A DNA stretch of 9,556 nt from an uncultured Collinsella sp. (GCA_902494855.1 CABUVC010000053.1:1-9556); one strand, 5' to 3'. Numbered from the stretch's first letter, positions 1 to 5,976 are shown. Translations and numbers: made by a program. The notes: a model not told the origin generated them from the sequence alone.

Positions 1-622
1 CCTGAGCATCGGCAAGCGCAATCTCCACGGTGCAGGGATCGGACTTGAGCGGCGCGCGGCCCGAGTGGTCGGCAACGAGCGCAAAGATCGAGTTATCGGT
101 GAGGTCCTCGGCGGCCAGCGTCTGCAGGTAGGGATGGTCGGCGAGCACAAAGGCGTTGTTCTCGAGCATGACGGGCACGCCGTCTGCCGTGCGCACGCGC
201 TCGACCACAATGAGCTCGCAGCCGGGTTCCACGCCAAAAAATGCCGCATCCTCGTGCGTCGCCGCAACCACCGTGCGCGACACCAGGCGCGCTCCGGCCA
301 CCATGTCGTTGGCGGCGCAACCCTCGGAAAAGCTCTGGACGTCGCCTTTCTGGACAATCTTGCGCTTGAGCTTGGGAGCGCACACAAAGGTGCCCCTCCC
401 CTGCTGTCGGTGGAGATACCCCGCGCGCGACAGCTCCTCGATGGCACGGCGCACGGTGATGCGCCCCACGCCGTAGGACTTCGCGAGCTCCATCTCGGCA
501 GGAATGCGCGAACCGGCAGGGTACGCGCCGCGCGCGATCTCGCCCTTTAGGTCGTCCATGACCTGCTGGTACAGCGGCACGGCGGACGCGCCAGCGCGGC
601 CGGTTTTATCGTCGGTTGCCAT
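1..622 (-). CDS. GntR-family transcriptional regulator with UTRA domain (C-terminus cut by window edge)
   Basis: The reading frame starts at ATG 622-620 and is open to the left edge, giving 207 visible residues of an expected 240 or so. Residues about 16-80 form the GntR winged helix: PLYQQVMDDLKGEIARG, then SRIPAEMELAKSYGV, RITVRRAIEEL and the wing QQGRGTFV. From about residue 95 a UTRA ligand-binding domain begins, with RVRTADGVPVMLEN and a conserved stretch ending AEDLTDNSIFA. HutC-type GntR/UTRA proteins are usually repressors released by a small sugar or amino-sugar phosphate. The start lies 2 bp behind the recQ stop codon, so the gene is probably co-transcribed and translationally coupled with recQ. 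It is a clear paralogue of the regulator at 2912-3631, sharing the RITVRRA, QQGRGTFV and RVRTADG blocks. The family call is secure; the ligand and target are unknown. Confidence 0.93.
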   Translation of the reverse strand, partial: MATDDKTGRAGASAVPLYQQVMDDLKGEIARGAYPAGSRIPAEMELAKSYGVGRITVRRAIEELSRAGYLHRQQGRGTFVCAPKLKRKIVQKGDVQSFSEGCAANDMVAGARLVSRTVVAATHEDAAFFGVEPGCELIVVERVRTADGVPVMLENNAFVLADHPYLQTLAAEDLTDNSIFALVADHSGRAPLKSDPCTVEIALADAQ

Positions 623-624
623 CG

Positions 625-2604
625 TTACGCTCCATCCCGTGCATGCTCGGATTCAAACTCTTCAATCGCCGCCATAAACTGCTCGCCAAAGGCGTCGGCC
701 TTTTTCTCGCCGATGCCGTTGATCTGGATAAGCTCGTCGCGCGTCTGCGGGCGCAGGCGGCACAGGCCGCGCAGAGCCTTGTCGGAAAAGACCATGTACG
801 GCGCCATCTCCAGCTCGGTCGAGATCTCCTTGCGCAAGGCACGCAGGCGCTCGAACAGCTCGGCATCGTCGCCCACGCGCGAGCGCTGATCCAGCTCAGC
901 CTCCTCGCGCAGCAGATCCACCGCACGGCGGGCGCGAGCCGAGGCCTTGCGCTTGGACGCGCGACGCTTAACGGTAAAGGCGAACGCCTCATCCTCGACC
1001 TCGCCGGCACGCGGACCCAGTCCCACGACCGGGTACTGCCCCTGCGAGGTGGCCAAATAACCGCGGCCGCACAGCTGGCCGATGATGTCCTTGATGCGCC
1101 CGACCGATTCGCTCGACAGCTCACCGTAGCCGCGGTCCTCGTCCAGATGCATCTGGCGAATGCGCTCGGTGTTGCCGCCGTGAAGAACGTCGGCGATCAG
1201 CGACTTGCCAAAGCGCATGGGACGCGTGGCCACATAGCGCACGGCGGCGCGGGCCATATCGGTGACGTCCTCGACCTCGAACTGCGTGAGGCAGTTGCTG
1301 CAGTTGCCGCAGCCCTCGGCTTCGTCCGTGGCGGTGCCGCCCGCGGCGGCTGCCGCATGCTCGGCCGCGGCCTCGTCGCCAAAGTAGCGCAGCATATATT
1401 CGCGCAGGCAGCCGGTGGTATTGCAGTAGCCCTCCATCTGGCTGAGCAGACGATATCGATTTTGGAGCGCCCACGCGCGTTGCTCGTCGTCGAGCGCCTC
1501 GTCGGCCGCATCGCCGCGGTCGATCAAAAAGCGGCGCATGCGAAAATCGTTGCCGTTCCACAGCAGGTGGCAGCTGGCCGGGTCGCCATCGCGGCCGGCG
1601 CGGCCCGCCTCCTGGTAGTAGGCCTCGATGCTCTCGGGCACGTTGTTGTGAATCACGTAGCGCACGTTGGGCTTGTCGATGCCCATACCAAAGGCGTTGG
1701 TGGCAACCATCACCTGGATGTCGTCGTCGATAAAGGCGCGCTGGCTTTGGCGGCGGGCGTCATTGCCCATGCCGGCATGGTAGCGGCCAACGCGAATGCC
1801 GCTGGGGCCCAGCGCTTCGGCAAGATCGCCTGCCAGCGCATCGACCGTCTTGCGGGTCGAGCAATACACGATGCCGCTCTCGCTCGAATGCGCGATCACG
1901 TAGTCGCGCACCCAGGCGGTCTTGGCCTTGTCGCCCATCTCTTCGCAACCAAAGTAGAGGTTCTTGCGATCGAAGCCCGTCACCACGCACGCCGGGTTTT
2001 GCAGGCCGAGCATCTGCTGAATGTCCGCGCGTACGCGCTCGGTCGCCGTGGCGGTAAAGGCCGCCACGATAGGGCGTTGCGGCAGGGAATCGATGAACTC
2101 ACGAATCTGCAGATAGGCGGGGCGGAAATCCTGGCCCCATTGGCTCACGCAGTGGGCCTCGTCAATGGCCACGAGCGGAACGCCGATGCCGCCTTCGGCC
2201 GCAGCTTCCTGCGCAAAGGCCAGAAAGCGCGGCTCGAGCAGGCGCTCGGGCGCCACGTACATAAGCTGGTAGCGGCCCTCGCGCGCCCGCTTGAGCACGG
2301 TATTTTGCTGGGCCGGAGTAAGGCTGGAGTTGAGATAGCTGGGTCGCGCGCCCGCCGCGAGCAGCGCACGGGTCTGGTCCTCCATAAGCGACAGCAGCGG
2401 ACTCACCACAAAGGTAATGCCGGGCAGCATGAGCGCGGGCACCTGGTAGCAAATGGACTTGCCGGCGCCCGTGGGCATAACGCCCAGCGCGTCGCGGCCA
2501 GCAAGGATCGCATCGACCATGCGGTCCTGCCCCGGGCGAAACGAGGTGTAGCCAAAATAGGCGCCGAGCGTGTCGAGCGCCATCTGCTGCATGCTATCGG
2601 TCAT
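625..2604 (-). CDS. recQ: ATP-dependent DNA helicase RecQ
   Basis: The product is a 659-residue SF2 3'-5' DNA helicase acting in recombination and repair; E. coli RecQ is about 609 residues. The N-terminal RecQ motif 0 (FGYTSFRPGQ, 17-26) is followed by Walker A MPTGAGKS (43-50), Walker B DEAH (148-151) with the aromatic-rich loop CVSQWGQDFR (152-161), motif III FTATAT (183-188), motif V around VATNAFGMGIDKPNVR (300-315) and motif VI QEAGRAGRDG (331-340). The zinc-binding region has C399 and the cluster C432-x2-C435-x2-C438, separated by an Ala-rich insert. A winged-helix RQC region follows, and a C-terminal HRDC domain (about 575-655) includes NGIGEKKADAFG. The ATG at 2604 is preceded by AGGA; a second Met at residue 5 (2592) is an alternative. 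A TATAAT box lies 32-37 bp upstream, and the second GntR gene follows after 2 bp. Confidence 0.97.
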   Translation of the reverse strand: MTDSMQQMALDTLGAYFGYTSFRPGQDRMVDAILAGRDALGVMPTGAGKSICYQVPALMLPGITFVVSPLLSLMEDQTRALLAAGARPSYLNSSLTPAQQNTVLKRAREGRYQLMYVAPERLLEPRFLAFAQEAAAEGGIGVPLVAIDEAHCVSQWGQDFRPAYLQIREFIDSLPQRPIVAAFTATATERVRADIQQMLGLQNPACVVTGFDRKNLYFGCEEMGDKAKTAWVRDYVIAHSSESGIVYCSTRKTVDALAGDLAEALGPSGIRVGRYHAGMGNDARRQSQRAFIDDDIQVMVATNAFGMGIDKPNVRYVIHNNVPESIEAYYQEAGRAGRDGDPASCHLLWNGNDFRMRRFLIDRGDAADEALDDEQRAWALQNRYRLLSQMEGYCNTTGCLREYMLRYFGDEAAAEHAAAAAGGTATDEAEGCGNCSNCLTQFEVEDVTDMARAAVRYVATRPMRFGKSLIADVLHGGNTERIRQMHLDEDRGYGELSSESVGRIKDIIGQLCGRGYLATSQGQYPVVGLGPRAGEVEDEAFAFTVKRRASKRKASARARRAVDLLREEAELDQRSRVGDDAELFERLRALRKEISTELEMAPYMVFSDKALRGLCRLRPQTRDELIQINGIGEKKADAFGEQFMAAIEEFESEHARDGA

Positions 2605-2635
2605 GGTTTCCTAACGTCCAAGTCATCTGCCGCCG

Positions 2636-2670
2636 ATTATACGCCGCCATGCGGACCAGTGCCGCATGGC
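2636..2670 (-). promoter_or_regulatory. recQ promoter (TATAAT) with adjacent 9-bp dyad, candidate operator
   Basis: On the minus strand a perfect TATAAT lies at 2641-2636, 32-37 bp before the recQ ATG. The -35 region is weak (GCGGCA at an 18-bp spacing is the best match). Immediately upstream, 2646-2670 forms a perfect dyad, GCCATGCGG-N7-CCGCATGGC, covering the spacer and -35 region where a repressor or activator would sit. The dyad could instead be a chance GC-rich palindrome. Confidence 0.55.
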
Positions 2671-2799
2671 TGCCAGCCACGGGCAGCGCGATCCGAAGGG
2701 TAGTCATTTAAGTCTGTCCCCAATGAGTACCTGGAGCAAAACAACACCGCAGGTAGAGGACGGACAGCGAGCGACGTCCAGGGCGAACAAGTTGGCATG

Positions 2800-2841
2800 A
2801 AAAAGGCAAGGCATAGACCTTCTGGTCATGCCTCGCCTTTT
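2800..2841 (-). terminator. Intrinsic terminator of the GntR gene (probably bidirectional)
   Basis: On the plus strand the arms are AAAAGGC-A-AGGCAT-A-GACC and GGTC-ATGCCT-C-GCCTTTT around a TTCT loop. This gives a 17-bp stem with one mismatch and one bulge. Read on the minus strand it ends in TTTTT (2804-2800), 70 bp after the GntR stop codon. The plus-strand reading also ends in TTTT, so it may work both ways, though no plus-strand gene is nearby. Confidence 0.85.
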
Positions 2842-2883
2842 GAATGACAAATTGTCGCCCTGGGCGGCGCGCAGCGTCGGCCC

Positions 2884-2911
2884 GTTACGCGGTTTGGTAA
2901 AACCGCGTAAC
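2884..2911. repeat. Perfect 12-bp inverted repeat abutting the GntR stop codon
   Basis: GTTACGCGGTTT and AAACCGCGTAAC are separated by 4 bp, and the outer arm ends at the base next to the TAA stop (2914-2912). It would form a strong hairpin in the mRNA. No U-tract follows on the minus strand (GGGCCGAC instead), so it does not look like a standard intrinsic terminator. A role in mRNA 3'-end protection, or a rho-independent stop without a U-tract, is possible. Confidence 0.7.
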
Positions 2912-3631
2912 TTACATCACCATGACGTAGCGGCTACCCACGTAGTACTGTTTGCCGAGCAAAACCGGCTCATCGTTGGGACCGGTAAAGCCGGCGCGCA
3001 GGTTGAGCAGCGGATCATGCGGGGCAATGCCCAGCTCGGCCGCCTGCTCGGCATTAGCTCGAACGGCCTCGACCGTACGGTAGCCAACCGAGACAATCGG
3101 CGTTCCGCCAACACGCTCGACCTCGGCAAAAATCGACTTGTCCTCAAGATCGGCCGTCAACAGCTCACGGTAGGCGTCAAACGGCACAAAGATGTTCTCC
3201 TCAAAGATGGGCTCGCCGTCGGCCGTACGCACGCGCTTGATATGCAGTAGCAGCGCATCCTTCTGCAGACCAAAGAACTCCATCTCGTTTTGGCGCGCCG
3301 GAACGATCTGGCGATCGACCACGTGCGCACCGGCCTTCATGCCGTTGCCGGCACACAGCGCGGTAAACGTCTGCAGCGTCGAGGCATGGAACTGACGATT
3401 GATGTGCGGTGTGGAAACAAAGGTGCCGCGGCCCTGTTGCTTAACCAGGTAGCCATCGGAGCACAACTCCTCGACGGCGCGACGCACCGTAATTCGGCTC
3501 ACGTCGTACTGCTCGGCAAGCTCGAGCTCGGACGGAATACGCTCCTTGGGTGCATAAACACCTTTCTCGATCGCATCTTTGATTTCGTCATAAATCTGCT
3601 GGTAAAGCGGTGCATTTTTGGGTGCAGGCAT
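2912..3631 (-). CDS. GntR-family transcriptional regulator with UTRA domain
   Basis: The complete 239-residue protein has the usual length of HutC-type regulators. The winged helix spans about residues 8-72: PLYQQIYDEIKDAIEKG, RIPSELELAEQYDV, RITVRRAVEEL and wing QQGRGTFV. The UTRA domain (about 85-234) contains RVRTADGEPIFEENIFVP and ends in LGKQYYVGSRYVMVM. Such proteins usually repress sugar or amino-sugar genes and are released by a phosphorylated metabolite. The ATG at 3631 is the first Met in frame, with a weak AAGAG-type ribosome site upstream. It has its own AT-rich promoter region with a palindrome and its own terminator, so it is probably monocistronic and autoregulated. Its targets are not evident; the PTS operon in this window is a candidate by proximity only. 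It resembles the partial GntR protein at 1-622. Confidence 0.95.
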   Translation of the reverse strand: MPAPKNAPLYQQIYDEIKDAIEKGVYAPKERIPSELELAEQYDVSRITVRRAVEELCSDGYLVKQQGRGTFVSTPHINRQFHASTLQTFTALCAGNGMKAGAHVVDRQIVPARQNEMEFFGLQKDALLLHIKRVRTADGEPIFEENIFVPFDAYRELLTADLEDKSIFAEVERVGGTPIVSVGYRTVEAVRANAEQAAELGIAPHDPLLNLRAGFTGPNDEPVLLGKQYYVGSRYVMVM

Positions 3632-3645
3632 ATCTAATCACTCTT

Positions 3646-3661
3646 ATCGAAATATCGAAAT
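3646..3661. repeat. Tandem 8-bp direct repeat ATCGAAAT x2
   Basis: Two exact copies of ATCGAAAT lie head to tail between the putative -10 box and the start codon of the GntR gene at 2912-3631. They fall in the expected 5' leader, where a regulator could bind, but may be chance in AT-rich sequence. Confidence 0.45.
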
Positions 3662-3687
3662 AACTAATACGTATATAACGTCTAGTT
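3662..3687 (-). promoter_or_regulatory. Putative GntR gene promoter (-10 TATATA) inside a palindromic operator
   Basis: A 26-bp AT-rich stretch reads AACTA...TAGTT at its ends and has ACGT-N5-ACGT in the middle. A TATATA (3677-3672) at its centre is a plausible -10 box, about 41 bp before the ATG. No good -35 was found. Autoregulatory GntR operators commonly overlap a promoter like this. The site also contains CTAGAC, loosely reminiscent of NagR/DasR sites, but it does not match a known consensus closely. Confidence 0.45.
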
Positions 3688-3720
3688 TCATGTTACCTCA
3701 TATTGATAAAACGATACACC

Positions 3721-3767
3721 CCACCTACCAAAAAGCGACAGCTTCATTTTGGTAGGTTTTATCTGGT
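3721..3767. repeat. 47-bp interspersed repeat, copy 1
   Basis: This copy matches 5855-5901 at 43 of 47 positions in the same orientation. It holds a perfect 10-bp inverted repeat, CCTACCAAAA (3724-3733) and TTTTGGTAGG (3747-3756), followed on the plus strand by TTTTAT, so the plus-strand reading looks like an intrinsic terminator. No plus-strand gene needs one. It sits between the ends of the YitT and GntR units. Probably a small non-coding dispersed palindromic element. Confidence 0.7.
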
Positions 3768-3772
3768 CAAAC

Positions 3773-3801
3773 GAGAGCCCCTCGAAAGCAACGGGGCTTT
3801 C
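3773..3801 (-). terminator. Candidate terminator hairpin after the YitT gene
   Basis: On the minus strand GAAAGCCCC pairs with GGGGCTCTC (one mismatch) around an 11-nt loop, about 50 bp after the stop codon. Only GTTTG follows rather than a full T-tract, so this is a weak candidate. A second small dyad, GCTCATTCGAATGGGC (3808-3823), lies between it and the gene end. Confidence 0.4.
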
Positions 3802-3851
3802 GGGGGGGCTCATTCGAATGGGCTGCGCTTGACCGGCAAAAAGCCAAAACC

Positions 3852-4859
3852 CTACTTGCCGTCATCCTGCTGCAGGCTGTCCTGCTCGCTGAGGCGCGCC
3901 TGCCTGCTGGCCATGCGCGCGGGCTTGTCGGGATCGGGTACGGCCGTGGGCATGGGCTCGTCGACATGACCGCCCCACCAGCCGCCCACAAAGTTGAGCG
4001 TGTGGAACACATTGATCACGGCGCCGGGATCAATGTCGCACACCAGCTTGATAATGTCTTGGCTCTCGTAGGTCGAGACAACGGCGTGCAGCAGATACAT
4101 CTTTTCGCGGCTGTATCCGCCAATGACCTCGGCGCAGCTAATGCCGTGCTGAAAATGGTCAACATAGGCGGTCATGACCTCGTCGGCCTTGCGCGTCGTG
4201 ATCTGCAGCGTCACACGGTCGTAGCGACGATAGAAACTGTCGATGGTCTTGGTCGAAATAAACTGGAACACGATGGAGTACGCCGCATTGTCCCAGCCAA
4301 ATAAAAAGCCAAAGATCGCCAGGATAAAGCAGTTGAAACCAAAGATGACGCCCCAAATGGTCTTGCCCGTGTGGTTGGAGACCCACAGCGCGATAAAGTC
4401 GGTGCCACCGGTAGATGCGCCGGACTTAAGCGCGATGGCAGCGCCCAGACCCGAGACCACGCCGCCAAAAATGATGAGCATGATCTTGTCACCCAAAAAC
4501 GGCGCGAAGTGAAAGACGTTGAGGAACAGCGACGAGAGCACGACCTGCATCATCGAGAAGATGACGAAACGCTTGCTAATGCCGCTCCAGCATAGGAGCG
4601 CCACGGGGATGTTGAGCGCGAGCATACCGAGCGAGATGTCGATGTGAACGCCGCCGAGCGAGGTAACGCGATCGAGCAGGACCGCGACGCCGGTAAGGCC
4701 GCTCGGAAGCAAGTCGGCGGGCCGAATGAACGCCTGAATCAGAAATGTCTGGAGAACGGCAGAAATCGTGACCGCCGCCGCGGTAATGGCGCGGCGGACG
4801 ATGGTGAGGCGGCCGAGCACGAGCACGCGGTCCGTGAGCTGATCGATGGCGTTCGCCAC
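3852..4859 (-). CDS. YitT-family membrane protein with C-terminal DUF2179 domain
   Basis: The 335-residue protein has five or six hydrophobic segments in its first 190 residues (about 22-45, 52-66, 75-92, 98-117, 125-145, 168-190). It carries the YitT signature GASTGGTDFIALW (147-159) and the usual short motif PSGLTGVAVLL (52-62). A soluble DUF2179 domain follows (about 212-292; YDRVTLQITTRKADEV, GGYSREKMYLLHAVVS, DIDPGAVINV). The last 35 residues are a hydrophilic tail rich in Asp, Pro and Gln. The family sits in the cytoplasmic membrane; its biochemical role is not firmly established. The start is GTG (4859), preceded by AAAGGAG at 5-nt spacing. It appears monocistronic, with an extended -10 promoter at 4905-4913. 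Confidence 0.93.
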   Translation of the reverse strand: MANAIDQLTDRVLVLGRLTIVRRAITAAAVTISAVLQTFLIQAFIRPADLLPSGLTGVAVLLDRVTSLGGVHIDISLGMLALNIPVALLCWSGISKRFVIFSMMQVVLSSLFLNVFHFAPFLGDKIMLIIFGGVVSGLGAAIALKSGASTGGTDFIALWVSNHTGKTIWGVIFGFNCFILAIFGFLFGWDNAAYSIVFQFISTKTIDSFYRRYDRVTLQITTRKADEVMTAYVDHFQHGISCAEVIGGYSREKMYLLHAVVSTYESQDIIKLVCDIDPGAVINVFHTLNFVGGWWGGHVDEPMPTAVPDPDKPARMASRQARLSEQDSLQQDDGK

Positions 4860-4904
4860 GTAGGCTCCTTTCGAAGGCAGATGTAATTGTGGGGCATGCC
4901 GGCG

Positions 4905-4947
4905 ATTGTAGCATGGAGCGCGAGAGGACGCTTCAATTCACCCTCTC
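4905..4947 (-). promoter_or_regulatory. YitT promoter (extended -10) with upstream dyad
   Basis: On the minus strand TGCTACAAT (4913-4905) is an extended -10 box, about 45 bp before the GTG start. A TTGAAG at a 20-bp spacing is a poor -35, which fits dependence on the extended -10. GAGAGG (4922-4927) and CCTCTC (4942-4947) form a dyad just upstream, a possible regulator site. Confidence 0.5.
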
Positions 4948-4994
4948 TCGACAACCAAAACGAGCCAGCAGCTCCCCAACCAAAGAGCCAAATT

Positions 4995-5117
4995 CTAAGT
5001 GAGTAGACTTTTCGCGATCTACCAAGCGCACTCAAAACAGCCACCTCTCCGACCTGCGGTTTTACTAAGGCAGATACGCTTTGTGCTCGGCATGTGCCAA
5101 AAAGTCTACTCACTTAG
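4995..5117. repeat. 123-bp element bounded by perfect 18-bp inverted repeats (MITE/REPIN-like)
   Basis: CTAAGTGAGTAGACTTTT at 4995-5012 is the exact reverse complement of 5100-5117; 87 bp lie between. Beyond the perfect part the two arms still resemble each other inward (both can be read as GTG-started MSRLF with loosely similar following residues), as if two copies of one longer motif had been placed head to head. No transposase frame lies inside and no flanking target duplication was obvious. It could be a non-autonomous mobile palindrome or encode a structured RNA. Confidence 0.65.
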
Positions 5118-5123
5118 TCCGAG

Positions 5124-5155
5124 TCGAAGCCAAACGGATCTAAATCGAAGCCAAA
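5124..5155. repeat. 11-bp direct repeat TCGAAGCCAAA, 21-bp period
   Basis: Exact copies at 5124-5134 and 5145-5155. The 21-bp period, two helical turns, would place both on the same DNA face, as for a regulator site. No promoter was recognised next to it, so the role is open. Confidence 0.4.
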
Positions 5156-5168
5156 ATGAGCCAATCCA

Positions 5169-5202
5169 CCGCAAGAGACGTGTGAATCCGCACTTCTTGC
5201 GG
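5169..5202 (-). terminator. Candidate hairpin terminator behind the HAD gene
   Basis: CCGCAAGA (5169-5176) and TCTTGCGG (5195-5202) are perfect inverted repeats with an 18-nt loop, starting 10 bp after the HAD stop codon. A T-tract does not follow directly; CATTTTGG comes about 11 nt later. It is the only candidate for ending the HAD transcript. Confidence 0.35.
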
Positions 5203-5212
5203 CGAATTGACG

Positions 5213-5842
5213 CTACAAAGCGGCCAGAATGTCGGTCAGGTTGTCGATGACGACGTCGGCGGCGGACTGGTCCAGGTTGACGCCCTCATGCGGACGCAGT
5301 GCCAGGACGCGGGCGCCAGAGCGCTTGCCAGCCTCGATGCCCAACGGCGAGTCCTCGATAACCAGGCACTCGGCGGGGTCAACGCCCAGCGCCTCCATGG
5401 CACGCAGGTAGATCTCGGGGTCGGGCTTAAATGCACTGCACTCGTGACCGCTGATGGTGTAGTCCAGCACGTCGGTGATACCGGCAATCTCCACCAGCTC
5501 GTCAATGAGCTCGCGATAGGACGAGCTCGCGATGGCACACTTGACGCCGCGCTCGTGCAGCTCGCGCATCACCGGCTCCGTCTGCTCGTTGAGCAGCTCG
5601 GCATACGGAACAGGGTGAACCGGGCTGTAGACCTGCTTGTACTCAACGCGCAAGCGCTCGCGCAGCTCAACATCGTCGGGCACCAGCGACTTCCAGATGG
5701 CAGGCTCGTTAGACCCCGAAAGATCGGGGATCTCGTCAAAGTGGAACCCCTTTTCCTCCATAAACGCCACGCGGCGACGGTTGTAGAACCACTCGGTATC
5801 GACCAGCACGCCGTCCATATCAAACAGCACTGCCTTGATCAT
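5213..5842 (-). CDS. HAD-superfamily IA hydrolase, beta-phosphoglucomutase/phosphatase-like
   Basis: The 209-residue cytosolic protein shows all four HAD motifs: DMDGVLVDTE (8-17, nucleophile D8 and acid/base D10), the motif II serine in ASSS (105-108), lysine K139 in FKPDPEIY, and EDSPLGIEAG (163-172). A helical cap occupies about residues 15-85. This is the usual layout of small HAD-IA phosphatases and beta-phosphoglucomutases, which act on sugar phosphates; the substrate cannot be told from sequence. The start at 5842 was chosen because GGAGG lies 8 nt upstream. The ATG at 5848 is too close to that site, and a much longer in-frame start (5974) would run through the terminator of the preceding operon and the 47-bp repeat. 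It is separated from the PTS operon by that terminator, so it is a neighbour and not an operon member. Confidence 0.92.
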   Translation of the reverse strand: MIKAVLFDMDGVLVDTEWFYNRRRVAFMEEKGFHFDEIPDLSGSNEPAIWKSLVPDDVELRERLRVEYKQVYSPVHPVPYAELLNEQTEPVMRELHERGVKCAIASSSYRELIDELVEIAGITDVLDYTISGHECSAFKPDPEIYLRAMEALGVDPAECLVIEDSPLGIEAGKRSGARVLALRPHEGVNLDQSAADVVIDNLTDILAAL

Positions 5843-5854
5843 ACGCATCTCCTC

Positions 5855-5901
5855 CCACCTGCCAAAAAGGGACAGGTTTATTTTGGTAGGTTTTATCTGG
5901 T
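5855..5901. repeat. 47-bp interspersed repeat, copy 2, in the HAD leader
   Basis: This copy differs from copy 1 (3721-3767) at four positions. The inverted arms are CCTGCCAAAA (5858-5867) and TTTTGGTAGG (5881-5890); the changed base leaves a G-U wobble on the plus strand but an A-C mismatch on the minus strand. It ends directly at the Shine-Dalgarno sequence of the HAD gene, so the hairpin may form in that leader and affect translation. Only about 80 bp separate the upstream terminator from the ribosome site, so the HAD promoter must lie in or next to the repeat; none was clearly recognised. Confidence 0.7.
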
Positions 5902-5933
5902 GTTTTGCGACGCGACAGACACGCCCCCAAAGC

Positions 5934-5964
5934 AAAAAGGGGACGGGGCGCAAACCCCATCCCC
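5934..5964 (-). terminator. Intrinsic terminator of the PTS/deglycase operon
   Basis: On the minus strand GGGGATGGGG pairs with CCCCGTCCCC (one G-U wobble) around a 6-nt loop, followed by TTTTT. It lies 35 bp after the stop codon of the SIS gene and separates this operon from the HAD gene. Confidence 0.88.
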
Positions 5965-5976
5965 TCTCAATCAACC

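Larger units (their letters stand above)
2605..2911. other. 307-bp intergenic region between recQ and GntR gene
   Basis: No coding sequence was recognised. From right to left on the minus strand it holds a 12-bp perfect inverted repeat next to the GntR stop codon, the GntR terminator (2800-2841), about 80 bp without recognisable function, a segment reading GTCTGTCCCCAATGAG on the plus strand near 2712, and the recQ promoter with its dyad (2636-2670). The GTCTGTCCCC segment resembles short GGGACAG-containing sequences seen elsewhere in this window (5865-5876, 7080-7098) and may be a remnant of a dispersed repeat. Confidence 0.6.
4860..5212. other. 353-bp intergenic region between HAD and YitT genes
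   Basis: No gene was recognised. From the HAD gene towards YitT it contains a hairpin behind the HAD stop (5169-5202), an 11-bp direct repeat (5124, 5145), a 123-bp element with 18-bp terminal inverted repeats (4995-5117), a dyad (4922-4947) and the YitT promoter (4905-4913). Two short GTG-initiated frames beginning MSRLF read inward from the inverted-repeat arms, but both are explained by the repeat and are not considered genes. Confidence 0.65.

Noticed and set aside
616..2703. 695-residue plus-strand frame opposite recQ
   Set aside because: It is antisense to a clear RecQ helicase, is rich in Ala, His, Arg and Gly with no recognisable domain, and is a typical shadow frame in GC-rich DNA.
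2605..2911. CRISPR array or tRNA in the larger gaps
   Set aside because: No regularly spaced direct repeats and no cloverleaf-like sequence were seen in either gap above 300 bp.
4999..5250. Small frames starting MSRLF in the 353-bp gap (plus 4999-5250, minus 5113-4739)
   Set aside because: Both start inside the arms of the inverted repeat with GTG, lack ribosome sites and have no recognisable domain; the similar starts reflect the repeat itself.
5843..5974. Longer N-terminus for the HAD protein (start at 5974)
   Set aside because: The 44 added residues come from terminator and repeat DNA; the HAD fold starts at MIKAVLFDMDG, which has a well-placed GGAGG.
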